This document shows, piece by piece, positions 1 to 11,374 of a DNA stretch of 64,000 bases. This DNA is from Siderastrea siderea (lineage: Eukaryota > Cnidaria > Anthozoa > Scleractinia > Rhizangiidae). The notes under the pieces were generated by a model. That model searched no databases. It worked only from the letters and a program-made list of their open reading frames with translations, and was not told where the DNA came from. The stretch spans positions 2,296,632 to 2,360,631 of the forward strand of contig OZ034973.1 in assembly GCA_964030785.1 (NCBI GenBank). The letters are read 5' to 3'. Within the stretch, counting starts at the first letter, position 1; each line of letters opens with the position of its first letter. A program made the translations under genes and the position numbers.

Positions 1-326
1 TTGTAGGTTTAATTTAAGCGACACGATTCGTGTTGTAGGCACGGCGTAAGCATATCCCATGCGACAAAATCGTACCGTGTAAATCGGCCTGAAGAAAACA
101 TCATTTAAGTCAAATGTTGCATTGTAGAAATTAGACTTTCCTCCAATTGTAACGCTGGCTGCACCAGGGCTCACACTGAATGTATCTTTGCACAAGACGT
201 CGTTTGATATAGTCTGTGTGTAACCAAGCGCATAAATAAGTGCCGACAGAATGTTGAAGTGGACACAGTTCAAAGTGGATGCAGTTCAAAGATTTAAAGC
301 AAGCGCCGGTTTACGAACGAACGAAT
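1..326. other. Left edge, no gene recognised
   Basis: I see no open frame with coding character and no splice-site pair I trust. The first exon of the cysteine-rich gene whose second exon begins at 675 should lie upstream of it. I could not find a convincing signal-peptide exon here, so it may lie outside the window. Confidence 0.5.
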
Positions 327-510
327 GACTGACTGACTGACTGACTGACTGACTGACTGACTGAATGAATGAATGAATGAATGAATGAATGAATGAATGA
401 ATGAATGAATGAATGAATGAATGAATGAATGAATGGATGAATGGATGGATGGATGGATGGATGGATGGATGGATGGATGGATGGATGGATGGATGGATGG
501 ATGGATGTAT
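327..510. repeat. Compound tetranucleotide microsatellite
   Basis: The tract runs as (GACT)n, then (GAAT)n, then (GGAT)n, each differing from the next by one base in the unit, with a degraded purine-rich tail to about 545. The three motifs probably arose by stepwise mutation and slippage. Its minus strand gives a low-complexity Ile-His-Pro-Ser open frame that is not a gene. Confidence 0.95.
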
Positions 511-674
511 GAAGGAATGAAGGAAGGAAGGAAGAAAGAAAGGAATGAGTGAAGGCAACTGGGGCAACCTTTGCGAAACTATCAAGTCAATCCAATTTGG
601 GGTTTTTGTCGGGAACCCATCTTCCGTATATAAACATTAATTAACTGAGCGGACTGCTTCTTTCCAAACTGTAG

Positions 675-1100
675 GTGACTGCTTGGGTTCTTTGCCTAAA
701 CCCGTCTACCGCAAGGCTAAAGACAAATGACGATAAGTCACCGCTGTCCGATGTGACCGATGCCTGGCATCTATCAGCCTTTGACGATGAAGTGACGAAC
801 GATGGCAAAGAAGTGATCCGTGAACCATCGCGTGATGATACTGTAGCAGACGAGTTCAAGCACCTGATGCTGGAAAAAAAAAGGGGGGAACCTTCCTGCG
901 TCAAAGGACGAGTACGGAAATGGGTACCCTGTGCGAGTGGATTTAAAACAATTGCCACTTGCTGGGAATACAGTCGTACTGCTTGTTATAGAGCTATACT
1001 AAGATATGGCGTCAAAAAATGTCAGCCCATAAAAACTTACTTTCCAGGCTGCTATCATTTTCATATCACTGACTGTGAGTGCGCACCGAGAAATTTGTAA
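675..1100 (+). CDS. Eight-cysteine secreted prepropeptide, exon 2 (copy A, partial gene)
   Basis: This is the second exon of a small secreted protein. It begins directly after a pyrimidine-rich stretch ending in AG (673-674), at the same relative position as exon 2 of the paralogue at 5525. It opens with the end of a hydrophobic signal sequence (VTAWVLCL), continues as an acidic propeptide, reaches a basic site (EKKR), and then a mature module with eight cysteines. The spacing is C-10-C-9-C-7-C-11-C-9-C-7-C-1-C, identical to the 5525 exon. A stop follows four residues after the CxC pair region, and an AATAAA lies at 1219. The signal-peptide start exon is not visible. The module ending in CxC is compatible with a cystine-knot or cytokine-like fold, but I do not recognise the family. 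The frame has no lesion. Confidence 0.7.
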   Translation: MTAWVLCLNPSTARLKTNDDKSPLSDVTDAWHLSAFDDEVTNDGKEVIREPSRDDTVADEFKHLMLEKKRGEPSCVKGRVRKWVPCASGFKTIATCWEYSRTACYRAILRYGVKKCQPIKTYFPGCYHFHITDCECAPRNL

Positions 1101-1218
1101 ACTTGGCACGTGTTATTTTCTGCCACTCATTTTAAACATTCCTGTTACTGTTACTGATCACTGCCAATTAATAAAGTACTGATGTAATGTTAAGAAACAG
1201 GCATAAAACAAAAAGAGA

Positions 1219-1224
1219 AATAAA
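1219..1224 (+). promoter_or_regulatory. Polyadenylation signal AATAAA, copy A
   Basis: AATAAA occurs about 120 bp after the copy A stop codon. The same signal sits at a matching place after the other two copies (1931 and 6069), which supports its use. Confidence 0.5.
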
Positions 1225-1569
1225 ACACATTTAAAGGTGCAATTGTCTGTGCTGATAATCTTTGGTATTGGTACCACATGGCTCATAGGTGTTCTGTATT
1301 AGGTGACAACCCTGACAACGTGTAACTGGTTGCAAGGCAATTTCGTGTATACTATTTACATGTGCAGTTTGTCAGGACTACGCCTTAAAACTTTAGCGCG
1401 CACCTGTATACAATATAGGAGCTGATTTAAGGTAAATTGACACCCCTAAAGAGTTTCAAAAGCTGACGTTTCAAGCGTTAGCCCTTCGCCAGAGCGAATC
1501 AAGTGATTATTGGTTGTGTATGGTACTGATATAAGAGAGGGTAAGAGTGCCGATTTTTTTTTCAGTACT

Positions 1570-1845
1570 TTCCCTTGACGATGAAGTGACGAACGATTGA
1601 AATTCGTGAATCGTCGCGAGATGAACATCTAGCCGAAGAGTTAAAACCATGAAGCTTAGCGAAAGAAGCGAACCTTCGTCCATCAAGCAAACAACACGGA
1701 AATGGCTCCCTTTTGCGAATAGAAGTGTAACAATTGTCCATTGCTGGGAAGGCACTCTTATTGCTTGTTATAGTGTCGACGCGAATGGAAACCTGTTCCA
1801 GGCTGCAAAGATTTCTATATAGTCACTGACTGTATGTACTGGTAA
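1570..1845 (+). pseudogene. Decayed copy B of the eight-cysteine gene
   Basis: The sequence aligns by eye to the exons at 675 and 5525, starting at the shared block encoding FDDEVTND. A stop follows that block almost at once, the frame shifts, and several framework cysteines are gone (the first is replaced in a serine-rich stretch). A further stop lies near the expected C-terminal CxC. An AATAAA at 1931 matches the position of the intact copies. I infer a tandem duplicate that lost coding function. Confidence 0.7.
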
Positions 1846-2757
1846 TTGTAAGCGCTCCTGGTCTGTTACTTGTCATTGCTAACACTAATATGATGTAAGT
1901 CCTGAGAAACGTGCGTGAAACAAAAATACCAATAAAAGACATGTAAAAATCCAGCAGTCTTTTCTGAGAAATGAGGAAAAAATCGCGTGCAAAAACCAAA
2001 ACAATGTCGGGTGGTGTACAACAGATATTAGTATATACCAAACCAGTGGATAGTGTTTTTCGCGCCCCCTGATTGGTTAAACGCGGGATAGTATTAGGGT
2101 GGGTGCAGTGTGTTCGTGAGAGCGGGAGATGAGAGGCCCTGGGTACGAGGATAAGAGTATTATATTTTCTCAAGTCAATTACACAGCTAGTAAAAAAAAG
2201 CAATAAATAAATAAATAAATATCTGCGTAATAAGGCCAGTTTATACAGAACATTAAGTTTCTTATGAAAATAAACTGCCTGAAAGAGAAAAGAAAAATAA
2301 ATCGACTTGATGTATTAATAAAACATATAAAAGATAACAATATCTAAAATATATTAACTTAGAATTACTTTTATAAAACCTATGATAAACATAATTCACT
2401 AAAAGAAAAAGAAAATATTCAAAGATCTATAAAACCTTATCCTTATTTAAGTTAAACTTAGCGATATAAAATTCATTAACCCTTTTAATAAACAAGGATA
2501 ATTGATCCGTAGTTCTAATGGTTACTGGCAGGATGTTCCCTAAATCTACCATACGACTAAAGAATGAAAATTTGAAACCATCTGTTCTAAAATGACCCTT
2601 GCGGAAGTTGTTTTCTAAACGTGAAAGTTGCGAAGATTTTTCAGTTTAAAATAGAAACAACCCCCGACAAATAAAAAGGGAATCATCGCTGGCGCCAGGT
2701 CGTCTAATTGTAATAGCCAACCCGGCAACTCAACTCCAGCTGAACTACTTATGATGA
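1846..2757 (+). repeat. 3' flank duplicated with copy B (paralogous to 5950-7112)
   Basis: Blocks here recur in order downstream of copy C. One is the TACCAAACCAGT block at about 2036 and again at about 6532. Another is a 140-bp block at 2618-2757 that recurs, with divergence and a small insertion, at about 6957-7110. The duplication unit was therefore gene plus several hundred bases of 3' flank. The remaining sequence is AT-rich and shows no gene. Confidence 0.65.
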
Positions 2758-3576
2758 GATTTATTTTTTTAAAAAGAAGCTTTAAACTGAAACTAAATGA
2801 AGAGTGGGCGACTAGTCCTAACAAAAATTGAAGCCAAATGTTAGCATAAATACAAAAAACAGGAACACGTCGAGAATAATCAAAGGCGATGTGTTTCATC
2901 TTTCGCATAGAATGTCTGAGTCTATATCATCAAAAAGTGTTGCATATATTGTAAGATCTACAACCCAAGTGACCTCAAACAATTACACTCTGTTTTTTTT
3001 TATAAGAACCTTTGTTTATAAGAACGATGAGGCTGAAATTGACCCAGATTTTAAGAACATACTAAGAACGTACCCAAGCTGAGAGACAAAGCAGTAATTT
3101 TATTCGGTTCTGTATCCGTTTTTGCACCAAGCTAAAAACACATGTAACAAGATTTATTTCTATTGAATCACATTTTCATTGTTTGTTTGTTTGTTTTTTT
3201 TCTAACGTAGATCTCAGACTATTTTTTCTTGTCATTCTCAACTGTGGAAGAGTAATAAAGTGAATTTTGCTGAGAAGAAAAACAACAACAGGATATAATT
3301 ATGTCGAAGAAATTTGACATAATGCTCTGAAATTCTATACCACTTTACAAACGTGCTAAGAACGTTTTAGGCTCAAAACGTGAAAAAATAGAAACATTCA
3401 GTTTCGGTTCAGCCTCAGCTGCAAAATTAGACGTTCTTATATAAAAAAAAGAGTGTAAACTGTGAAAAACATATAATGTTACAAAAATGAAATAAATATA
3501 AGAGAACTTTGCGATTCATTTGGTTCATTAAGAGTTTGTTGGTGTTTGAGTTTACAACAGCTTTTTCAGCAAAAAG
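2758..3576. other. AT-rich spacer upstream of copy C
   Basis: No coding exon is supported. An AT-rich stretch with TATATAAA-like sequence near 3438 lies about 140 bp before the copy C start codon and could be part of its promoter. That is weak evidence on its own. Confidence 0.35.
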
Positions 3577-4088
3577 ATGTCAAACGGGAAAAATTTGTTG
3601 TTTTTCCTATGGGTAAGTTGTTTTACCTTCCCCCTTTGAATCTGTTCTGATCATGATTACTTAAATTATTACCGAATCTTTACCTTAAAGCTGACCGTTT
3701 AAAGAATGTTGAGTGGTTAAACGTTGGACAAAACGCTCGAAATCTTTTTCCCTCTAGCTTGAGCTGCTTTCGATAGAGTAAAGAAGACACGGGTTTAATT
3801 TAGTGCATTAAATATTAAATCAGTTGTAGATTTTGTCCAGTGTTCGAAACGTAGGGGCTGGACAGGTGTGTTATTAGATTCCCTTCTAGGTTTTTGCTGT
3901 GTTAATATTTTCAAAGTTTTTACCCAAAACAGATAGCTTGTAATGTTTTCCAACATGTGACACTAACATCGGGGGCTCCCCGTTTTCATCTCCGGGTGCT
4001 GCTTGGGGGCTGTAAAGTTCAAGATAGTGGCACTTTGACAATTTATCACAGTGGTTCTACCCTGATAAAATTAAACAATTTGCTGGTT

Positions 4089-4137
<49 letters not shown>

Positions 4138-5298
4138 TGTCTTAAGGGGCTTGTTCCCGATTTATTCAAGGGCTATTTTAACATCAGACGCTGTGATATC
4201 CATTCCCATAGTACTAGATTCAGCAAGAACCTTTTTATCGATAAGATTAAGTTAGATTTTTCTAAGCGTGCTTTTTATTATAAAGGTGGAGTTATTTTTA
4301 ACTCATGAATTTTTAGCCTTTTTTAACTTCCTACCGTTTAAAGAATCTACCACATCTATGTCAGTTTTCTGTTTTTATACCTGATTATGTTCTTATTGGC
4401 GGAGCCAGCGCGCTAGCGCGTCAGCGGAGCTCCATTGCTAAGGAAATTTGGTAACCTATCAAGCCAAGAAATTTTGGTAGTGACGTAATAGACACGTGAC
4501 CGTCCGTCCGCCCGTCCGCACCACAGGGTTGCCAATACATTTCATACACTGGATATAACCCTGTGCAGAATCACATGTGTTTTTGGCGCGAAATCGCATG
4601 TTGACCTGCGTTGTAGCAAAACAAGCAAAGACAACAAAATTCAAAAACAAATTTGTTAATGGAAAAATTGTTCAAAAGAATACTCAGTTGTCTTTTTGGT
4701 GCAAGGGGAAAAGTTCAATTTAGGCGAAAAAAATTAGGCGATAAAGTTCAGGCGAAAAGTTCAAATTTGCCTTGTCGGTTCTGTTCGAACTCGGTCGGCA
4801 CACCGCTTGAGTTCGCAGCTTTTCGCAGCGGTTTCGATGCCAAATATAGCAGAGCTAGTGCTTTTTGGTTTTTCTGTCCACAACCATGGTTTTTACGGCG
4901 TTCCGAACACATTTTGCCAGGAAAAACACCAGCATTTTCATGCTGATATTAAAATTAACTTGAAATGTGTCAATAAGCGCTCATGGCCAAGTGGACTAAT
5001 ATGTGACTTCATACGCCGACGACCCGGGATCGGCTCTCAGCGAGAATAGGAATTTCTTCTTTTGTTTTTTCTTTTTTTTTTTTTAATCTATCGACTTGAA
5101 TGAGAGTATTTTCACAAATTAATAACTGCCAGCAAAAAAAACAAACAAACAAACAAACAAACAAATCAAAAGGGGGGCTCCGCCTTTAGGCTTGGCTAAA
5201 TCTATGTATTAATTTATTTGTTATTCCACAGGGCCCACAATGAACGCAGTTGCATAACTGAAGTGGTTTACCCTGTGTAAATATTTTAAATTATTATC

Positions 5299-5341
<43 letters not shown>

Positions 5342-5947
5342 TGCAAGCATTTGATGAGGCGCAAGGGTTGGTGCTTCAAAGCTTGCTCTTTGCATTGTAT
5401 CATGTTGCTTCCTCAGACACGAAACCTTCTTCCACACACACAGTACCCACTTAGGACCCACTTAAACAATCCATTTTGCTCTTAGGTAAGATAACTTACT
5501 GAACTCCTTCTTTCCAAACCGTAGACGACTACTTTGGTTCTTGGTGTCAACTTATCTACCGCAAAGTTACGAGCAAATAACGACCAGTCACAGCTGTTCG
5601 ATGTGACCGATGCATCGCATCTGCCAGCCTTTGACGATGAAGCGACAAACGATGGTAAAGAAGTTGTTCGTGAATCATCGCGTGATGAGCCTGATGATCT
5701 TGTAGCCGACGAGTTTAAAATCCTGAAGCTGAGCAAAAAAAGTGAACCTTCCTGCGTTGAGCAAAAAGTCATCGAATGGGTACACTGTGCAAATAGTAAT
5801 AAAATAGTTGCCACCTGCCGGGATTTTAGTCATTCTGCTTGTTATAGTGCCATACCAATTTATGGCGTCAAAAAATGCAGACCCATTATGACTTTGTTTA
5901 CAGGCTGCAATGCGCCCAAGATCACTGACTGTGAGTGTGCACAATAA
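3577..5947 (+). CDS. Eight-cysteine secreted prepropeptide (copy C, complete two-exon gene)
   Basis: Exon 1 is 3577-3612 and codes MSNGKNLLFFLW, ending in TGG followed by the donor gtaagt. Exon 2 is 5525-5947, after an acceptor ending in gtag. Both junctions are phase 0, and joining them gives a complete signal peptide (LLFFLW then TTTLVLGV). An acidic propeptide of about 70 residues leads to a basic site (KLSKKSEP) and the eight-cysteine module C-10-C-9-C-7-C-11-C-9-C-7-C-1-C. The protein ends two residues after the last cysteine. Expected location is the secretory pathway, with propeptide removal. AATAAA follows at 6069. The 1.9-kb intron holds an (ATT)n tract and other repeats. The family is not one I can name. 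Similarity to cystine-knot ligands rests only on cysteine number and the CxC tail. Confidence 0.75.
4091..4136. repeat. (ATT)n microsatellite in copy C intron
   Basis: A simple trinucleotide tract within the intron of the copy C gene. Confidence 0.95.
5291..5341. repeat. (ATT)n microsatellite in copy C intron
   Basis: A second ATT tract in the same intron, about 180 bp before exon 2. A short (AAAC)n tract lies at about 5140-5164. Confidence 0.95.
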
Positions 5948-5949
5948 TT

Positions 5950-7112
5950 TATAAACCTTGTGCACAACATTTTCTGCCAATTTGTAACATTCCCGGTCTG
6001 ATGCTGTTCAGTCAATAACAAAATACCCAGTTAATGATAAAAAGTTTGCATCATGAAACAAAACGAGCAATAAAAGACATTTTAAGATCTAGTTGACTTT
6101 GCTGATAAGCTTTGGTATTCGCATCTTAGAGAGGGCTGACAAGTACACGTTATTAGGTGATAACCCTGATATCGTGTAATATTGGTGGGAATTTCGTGTA
6201 TATTATTTTCGTGTATTTTTCGTGAGCCGCCGATTGTAAATTAAGATTTTCAAGGGTACACTTGGCTCAAGATTTTAGCTTGCACTTGTAGACAATAATC
6301 GCTGATATAACGTAAATTAACCATCCTGAGCAGAGTACAGAAGCTGACTTTTTGAGCCTTATCCCTGACTTCAGAGCAAATCAAGCGATTATTGGTTGTG
6401 TGTGGTATATTTAACAATTGTTCACCGAAGTGGAGGTGAATAGTGGTGGATATTTGCCGAGCCGCGAATCGGCGAGGTAAATATCTAACCACGTTTCGCC
6501 GACACTGAGGTGAAAAATTGTTTTAGTACATACCAAACCAGTCGATAGCCAGCACCAAAAAGTTTCTTTTTTCTGAGAAATGAGGGAAAACTCGCGCACG
6601 AAATCCAGAAAAATGCCGAAATTGAATATCAGATACTATCCCGAGTTTGAGTAGCCAATCAGAGCGCGCGAAAAACACTATATATGGAAGGAAGAGGCTA
6701 CACTATTTGTGGAGATATGGTAGCGAAAAAATGAATAAATTAGGTGGATCAAAACGGTGTTCTCTGATTCCTTGGAGGTCAAAGAGTGACGATTTTTCTT
6801 TTTCATTGTTTTTGCGGCTTTCCGTGTTGTAGTTATCTAGAGAAAGGTCGCAAACTCTCATCTGTTGCCGGGGGTTAGCATGAGATGAGATGCCCTGGAA
6901 ACAAGGATATGAGTATTCCACCCACTGCGGGGGTTAGAATGCCATGTTGTTTTCTAAACGTGAAAGACGGAAGATTTTTCAGATTAAAACAGAAACAAGT
7001 CCCAAGAAAGAAAAAAAAAAAGAATAATCGCTGACGCCAGTTCGTCTTATTGTCATAGCCAGCCCGGCAGCTCAACGGCCACCTGCGGCCACCTGAACTA
7101 CTCATGATAAGA
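5950..7112 (+). repeat. 3' flank duplicated with copy C (paralogous to 1846-2757)
   Basis: Same block order as downstream of copy B, with divergence. No additional gene is supported here. The open frames are interrupted flank sequence shared with the non-coding copy. Confidence 0.6.
6069..6074 (+). promoter_or_regulatory. Polyadenylation signal AATAAA, copy C
   Basis: AATAAA about 120 bp after the copy C stop codon, in a context conserved with the signals at 1219 and 1931. Confidence 0.55.
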
Positions 7113-7584
7113 ATTCATGCCTATCTCTTTAACCAATTAACACGTGTGTCACCCAGCCTGCCGGGACCAATGCTTTTTCGAATAAATTATTCCCTGTTGA
7201 TACTTAGTACTTGAAAATGCCTACAGACCCAAGGAAGCTACTGCCCCGTTATCAAGAGGATACGTGTATAAAGCCAAGGCGCCCGATCGCATACGAAGCA
7301 ATCGTCCTAGCTTGAATAAGGTAAACTCGTGCTGACATCAGTTGTCATTCAGGTTGCCCCGCGGGGACTTACAGTCATATTGATGGGGTAGGAAGCGCAA
7401 CTATATTCACAAAAGTAATCTCGTAAAAATTTTCAGTCACCACCGGCCACTGATTCATGAACCTGGCGACAAGCTTGCGTTGAGACCCCTCCCCCTCTCC
7501 TCCCCTCTCGGCCCAATGTCTCTTTAAAAGCCAATTTATAAGTATTATAAATTAAAGTTAATGGGACAACCATGAGGTTAATGT
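7113..7584. other. Spacer, nothing recognised
   Basis: Mixed-composition sequence without a supported exon, RNA gene or repeat structure. Confidence 0.4.
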
Positions 7585-8803
7585 TAGCCTGCGTAGCAGG
7601 CGTAAACGGGAAAGGGGAAGGGGAGCGAGAACGCGAGAGAAAAATGGGTTCTGGGAGCTAGGGACGAGGGAACGCCTGCTACAAAAACCCCCATTTTTCC
7701 ATCTCCGCCCACCGATTTTTAGGTAATCTAATTAAGTTAACTGCCAATACAACCACCAATCAGAAACAGGCGCGCGCTTTCCTACATGACTGACTGCACG
7801 GAGGAATTTAATGAAGCATCTAAAAATAAAGTTAGGATGAGAATTTTTTTCCAATCAAAGAACTTATACTTGCGCTTTTTTCGAAATAAGAGACACGAAG
7901 CTTTTCTAAATAAATAGATTTATTAAGGTAAAACCCCTCTTTGCTTCTGAAAATCAAACACGTTCAATTTTCGCTTCTCAGAAAGGTAAGCTTATTTTAA
8001 AACACGCAAGCGAAGAACCACGATACATTTTGAATGGCATTTATATTGACCGAAGTGCACGTTTTGAAATTTCAAAAGTAACGCGAAATCCATAATGTGA
8101 AGAATCGGACAATTAAAAAAATATATTTCAATACAAATTTACAATAAAAAATGTAGGTTGCTTTACCATGGATTCCCTACAAAGTCAGCAGCTTGAGTGA
8201 TGTCTTATTGCAATCGCAGATTTCACTTTAAAACAACCGTCTGTTCTCAAAGAATAATTTCTTCGCTTTTAGTTCTCTGAGTTCCACTGTTTAAGGTGTC
8301 GAGCGTTTCTTTGGGCTTCTTCTTCTTCTAATTTATAGTTCTCAAAGGGCGAGTCTTCATTCCGATATTAAACGGGATATTTACACTGCCTCGGAAATTC
8401 ACGCGTGAAACGGTGCAATGCTTTCTTGAAATCCTCTCTGACAATGACAAAATCTCTTCTTTCTAGGACCGTATCCCTTTGGCAAAACCACTAAAACATC
8501 TCTTCCCTTTGGAAATTAGCTCTAACTACCGTTTCTCGCTCTGGTTTCGATTTCGCTACCTTGCCCGGCCTGCTGGCTGCTGCAACAAAGTTCAAATCTT
8601 CTAACTGCACGTCCTCGTCAAATTACGTCATTCCCGTGGGGTTTACTGTCAAAAATTAGCCAATCAGAATTTTGCGGCCGCCGCAGAAATGAAAAAATGG
8701 GGGTCTTTGTAGCAGGCGTTCCCTCGTCCCTAGCCCCCAGTCCCCCTTCTCCCGCGCCCTTGCTCCCCTTCCCCCTCCCCGTTTACGCCTGCTACGCAGG
8801 CTA
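7585..8803. mobile_element. Non-autonomous TIR element with 9-bp target duplication
   Basis: The left end begins TAGCCTGCGTAGCAGGCGT and the right end is its inverse. Imperfect inverted similarity extends about 120 bp inward through purine-rich blocks (left) and matching pyrimidine-rich blocks (right). The 9-mer GGTTAATGT lies immediately outside both ends (7576-7584 and 8804-8812), an exact target-site duplication. The 1.2-kb interior has no transposase-like frame, so it would depend on an enzyme encoded elsewhere. A 9-bp duplication with longish TIRs is typical of Mutator-like elements, but the superfamily call is inference. Confidence 0.85.
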
Positions 8804-9130
8804 GGTTAATGTCGTAGCGTTACTACATCGGCAATGCAATATGCCATCAAGATAAGACCTTTCAATCATCATACCCAAAGGTCACGCCGCATTCACGTGG
8901 AAACATCAGGATATTTATATTTGACCAATGATGTTTGGCTGCTCACGTGAAATTGAGCACCCTCAAGCTGCCTTTGTTCATTTCAGCCTTCCATTCTAGT
9001 AATCGTTTCAGTTGAGTACCTCTGTTAACCAGCTCTTTCTTACGTCTTTTTGCGCATTTTTACGGATTCCGACCGCTTCCTCGATTGTTTCCATTGAGGA
9101 TATACTTCTTGAGCCTGGCAATTTAAAATT

Positions 9131-9503
9131 ATGCCGCCCATTGCACGTCGAAGTAGTTCCCGTTTGCAGACGGCTCCGCCAAATACTTGAAATCTCCGAC
9201 TGAACACCGCCGTTTTTCGGGCTTTATCGCCTCCCCAACTACCTGAGATCTGCAAAAGTGACAGCCTCTTGGCCACTGACAACCTTTCGACGCTAACAAA
9301 GCGATTGGAAGACGCTGGCTTTGCCTTTAGAGGGTCCCAAAGGCCGAAGAGCGGAGAAATGTTCCAATTGTTTCACCACAACCGACCATTGAACGACACG
9401 CGGGTACGTCCTCAACAGGAAGAAAACCACACCTTCATCAAAGAATAGATGGCCGATATCAAGCCTTTGGTCCAAGAACGCTATCCTGCCCTCACCACAG
9501 CTT
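9131..9503 (+). pseudogene. Possible frame remnant with internal stops
   Basis: One frame from ATG 9131 reads as plausible low-repeat protein (MPPIARRSSSRLQTAPPNT, then a Leu/Asp-rich stretch) and is interrupted by only two or three stops over 370 bp. A Pro/Arg/Ser-rich start followed by a stretch that could be helical would fit the front of a retroelement gag-like protein, but no diagnostic motif is present. It could be chance. Confidence 0.25.
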
Positions 9504-10044
9504 GAACAAGATAAGTACTTTTACTATTCAGTAGCTTACGACATTAAACTTACCCGGGAACTTACCGGAATTCTGCTTATTTGTACAGTAAGATTGCGTA
9601 TTACAGATTCAGCAATATACATTGGCTGTGATATCGAAGACCTCTCTTCCAGAATTTGATTTTTCTACGCTATATTGGAGTAAATCCGTCAAATATTCAC
9701 TAATTGTTGGTTTGAGTGGGTGGTAATTGTTTTGCCATTCGTACACACCTGGGAAATTCTCATACTTGGTGCTTTTCATTCACTAAAGACAGTTCCATGC
9801 AATCTGCAATTTTTGTTATGTAGTTTTCAAGTATCATGCTATGGACCTTCCTTTGGTTTCTTTTATGGTAGTTTATACCAGGAATAAGATGACACGTGTT
9901 TTAGTCTGCTTATGTGGTAGGCATTCATTTTATTGTAAATAGCCAACTGCTCTGCCTCCTGCCAGTTGAGATTCTTAAAATGTTATGTTTGATTTGTTTT
10001 ATATTTGTTTCATATGTTTGATTTGTTTCATATTTCGTTGTAAC

Positions 10045-10076
<32 letters not shown>

Positions 10077-10087
10077 TGCTATAAATG

Positions 10088-10089
<2 letters not shown>

Positions 10090-10161
<72 letters not shown>

Positions 10162-10170
10162 CATTATTAT
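10090..10170. repeat. (ATT)n microsatellite
   Basis: About 27 nearly perfect ATT units. It gives spurious poly-Ile and poly-Tyr frames on the two strands. Confidence 0.97.
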
Positions 10171-11122
10171 TTATTGGTAAACCAGTGCCATAAGCAGTCT
10201 ATTGTGTCTATTGCGAATCTGGCATATTCAAACCTGTCGGTTCTGGCAGGCTCTCAAGATTGCTGTTTCTTATTTAGATTCCCCTGAGGGGATACCAGCT
10301 GAACAAGCATCCTTCCTCTCAGGCATTCCAAGCTCGGATTACCTCACTGCCTCGGCGAACACTGATTGCCCTTGAGCTTCCACACTGACCCTCTCCAGTC
10401 ACGCAGTGTTCTTGTACACCACTTGTTGTCCTCACTGGCACCATTGTATTTTGCAACGTACCAACCTTTGTCGCCAAGCTTTTACTCTGGATCAGAGATG
10501 CGGGAGCCATCACCAATCTGCTTCAGTCTATACCAGAGTGCGCCTGGATCATCATACTATATGTTGTCAACGATATGCTGATTTCCGCCATAGATGCCTG
10601 GTTATTACACCTAGTACTGCAGTCATGAACTTTACTTCATAGAATAACCTACACTTTTATTCACAAGGTTTATTTACCAGTATTTATTTATTTATTTATT
10701 TATTCTTCTGGTATGTGATTGCCCCTATTTTCAGGGTTAGCGTGGTCTGCCGTTGTCTGGAAGACAACATTCTTCTATTTTCCCCCACAGCTACTCACTG
10801 CCAGCCCTTGATAGAATTTATTTCATGGGGACTCTCACTGTGCAGGTCACCTGATAGTTCCTTTTACAGAATCTGATTTCTTCATGGCAGCCGGATCAGT
10901 CATTTACTTCCGCATCAACATCCATCCCTTGCATTGTTTTGGCAAGATTTTACTTACGGGGGTTTTGGGGTTCGTCATGGGGAATACACTGTGGGAGGAA
11001 GTGCTCCCAATACAGGTCACACTTTTCCCCATGGACTCACAGTCTCAGTTACGTCTATATTCTGCCCCATTCACAACTGGTTATTATGGTAACCATGGGG
11101 TATAGGCTCGGATAGGATAAGG

Positions 11123-11374
11123 ACCTCGCTCTGAGGGGATTGTTGGCTCCCTGGGGAGGATCGGATATGGACCTCGCTCATGGGGGATTTTGGCCCTCTG
11201 GGGAGGATTCGGTCCTCGCTCATGGGGGATGGCCCTCAGGGGAGGGGGGGACCTCGCTCTGAGGGGATTTTTGGCTCCCAGGGGAGGATCGGGTATGGAC
11301 CTCGCTCATGGGGGATTTTGGCCCTCTGGGGAGGATTCGGTCCTCGCTCTCGGGGGATGGCCCTCAGGGGAGGC
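11123..11374. repeat. 128-bp higher-order minisatellite, about two copies
   Basis: A unit beginning ACCTCGCTCTGAGGGG starts at 11123 and again at 11251. Each unit consists of three diverged subunits of about 43 bp built on CTCGCTC..GGGGGAT..GGCCCTC..GGGGAGGA. It is GC-rich against AT-rich surroundings. The two open frames over it are by-products of the repeat. Confidence 0.85.

Noticed and set aside
286..585. Ile-His-Pro-Ser repeat protein on the minus strand
   Set aside because: It is a translation of the tetranucleotide microsatellite at 327-510 with no codon or splice support.
4398..5200. tRNA-derived SINE (TGGCCAAGTGG A-box-like sequence at 4984 and (AAAC)n tail)
   Set aside because: The B-box equivalent is poor and no cloverleaf can be drawn; only a weak resemblance.
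9925..10287. Poly-Ile and poly-Tyr open frames
   Set aside because: Both are frames over the (ATT)n tract.
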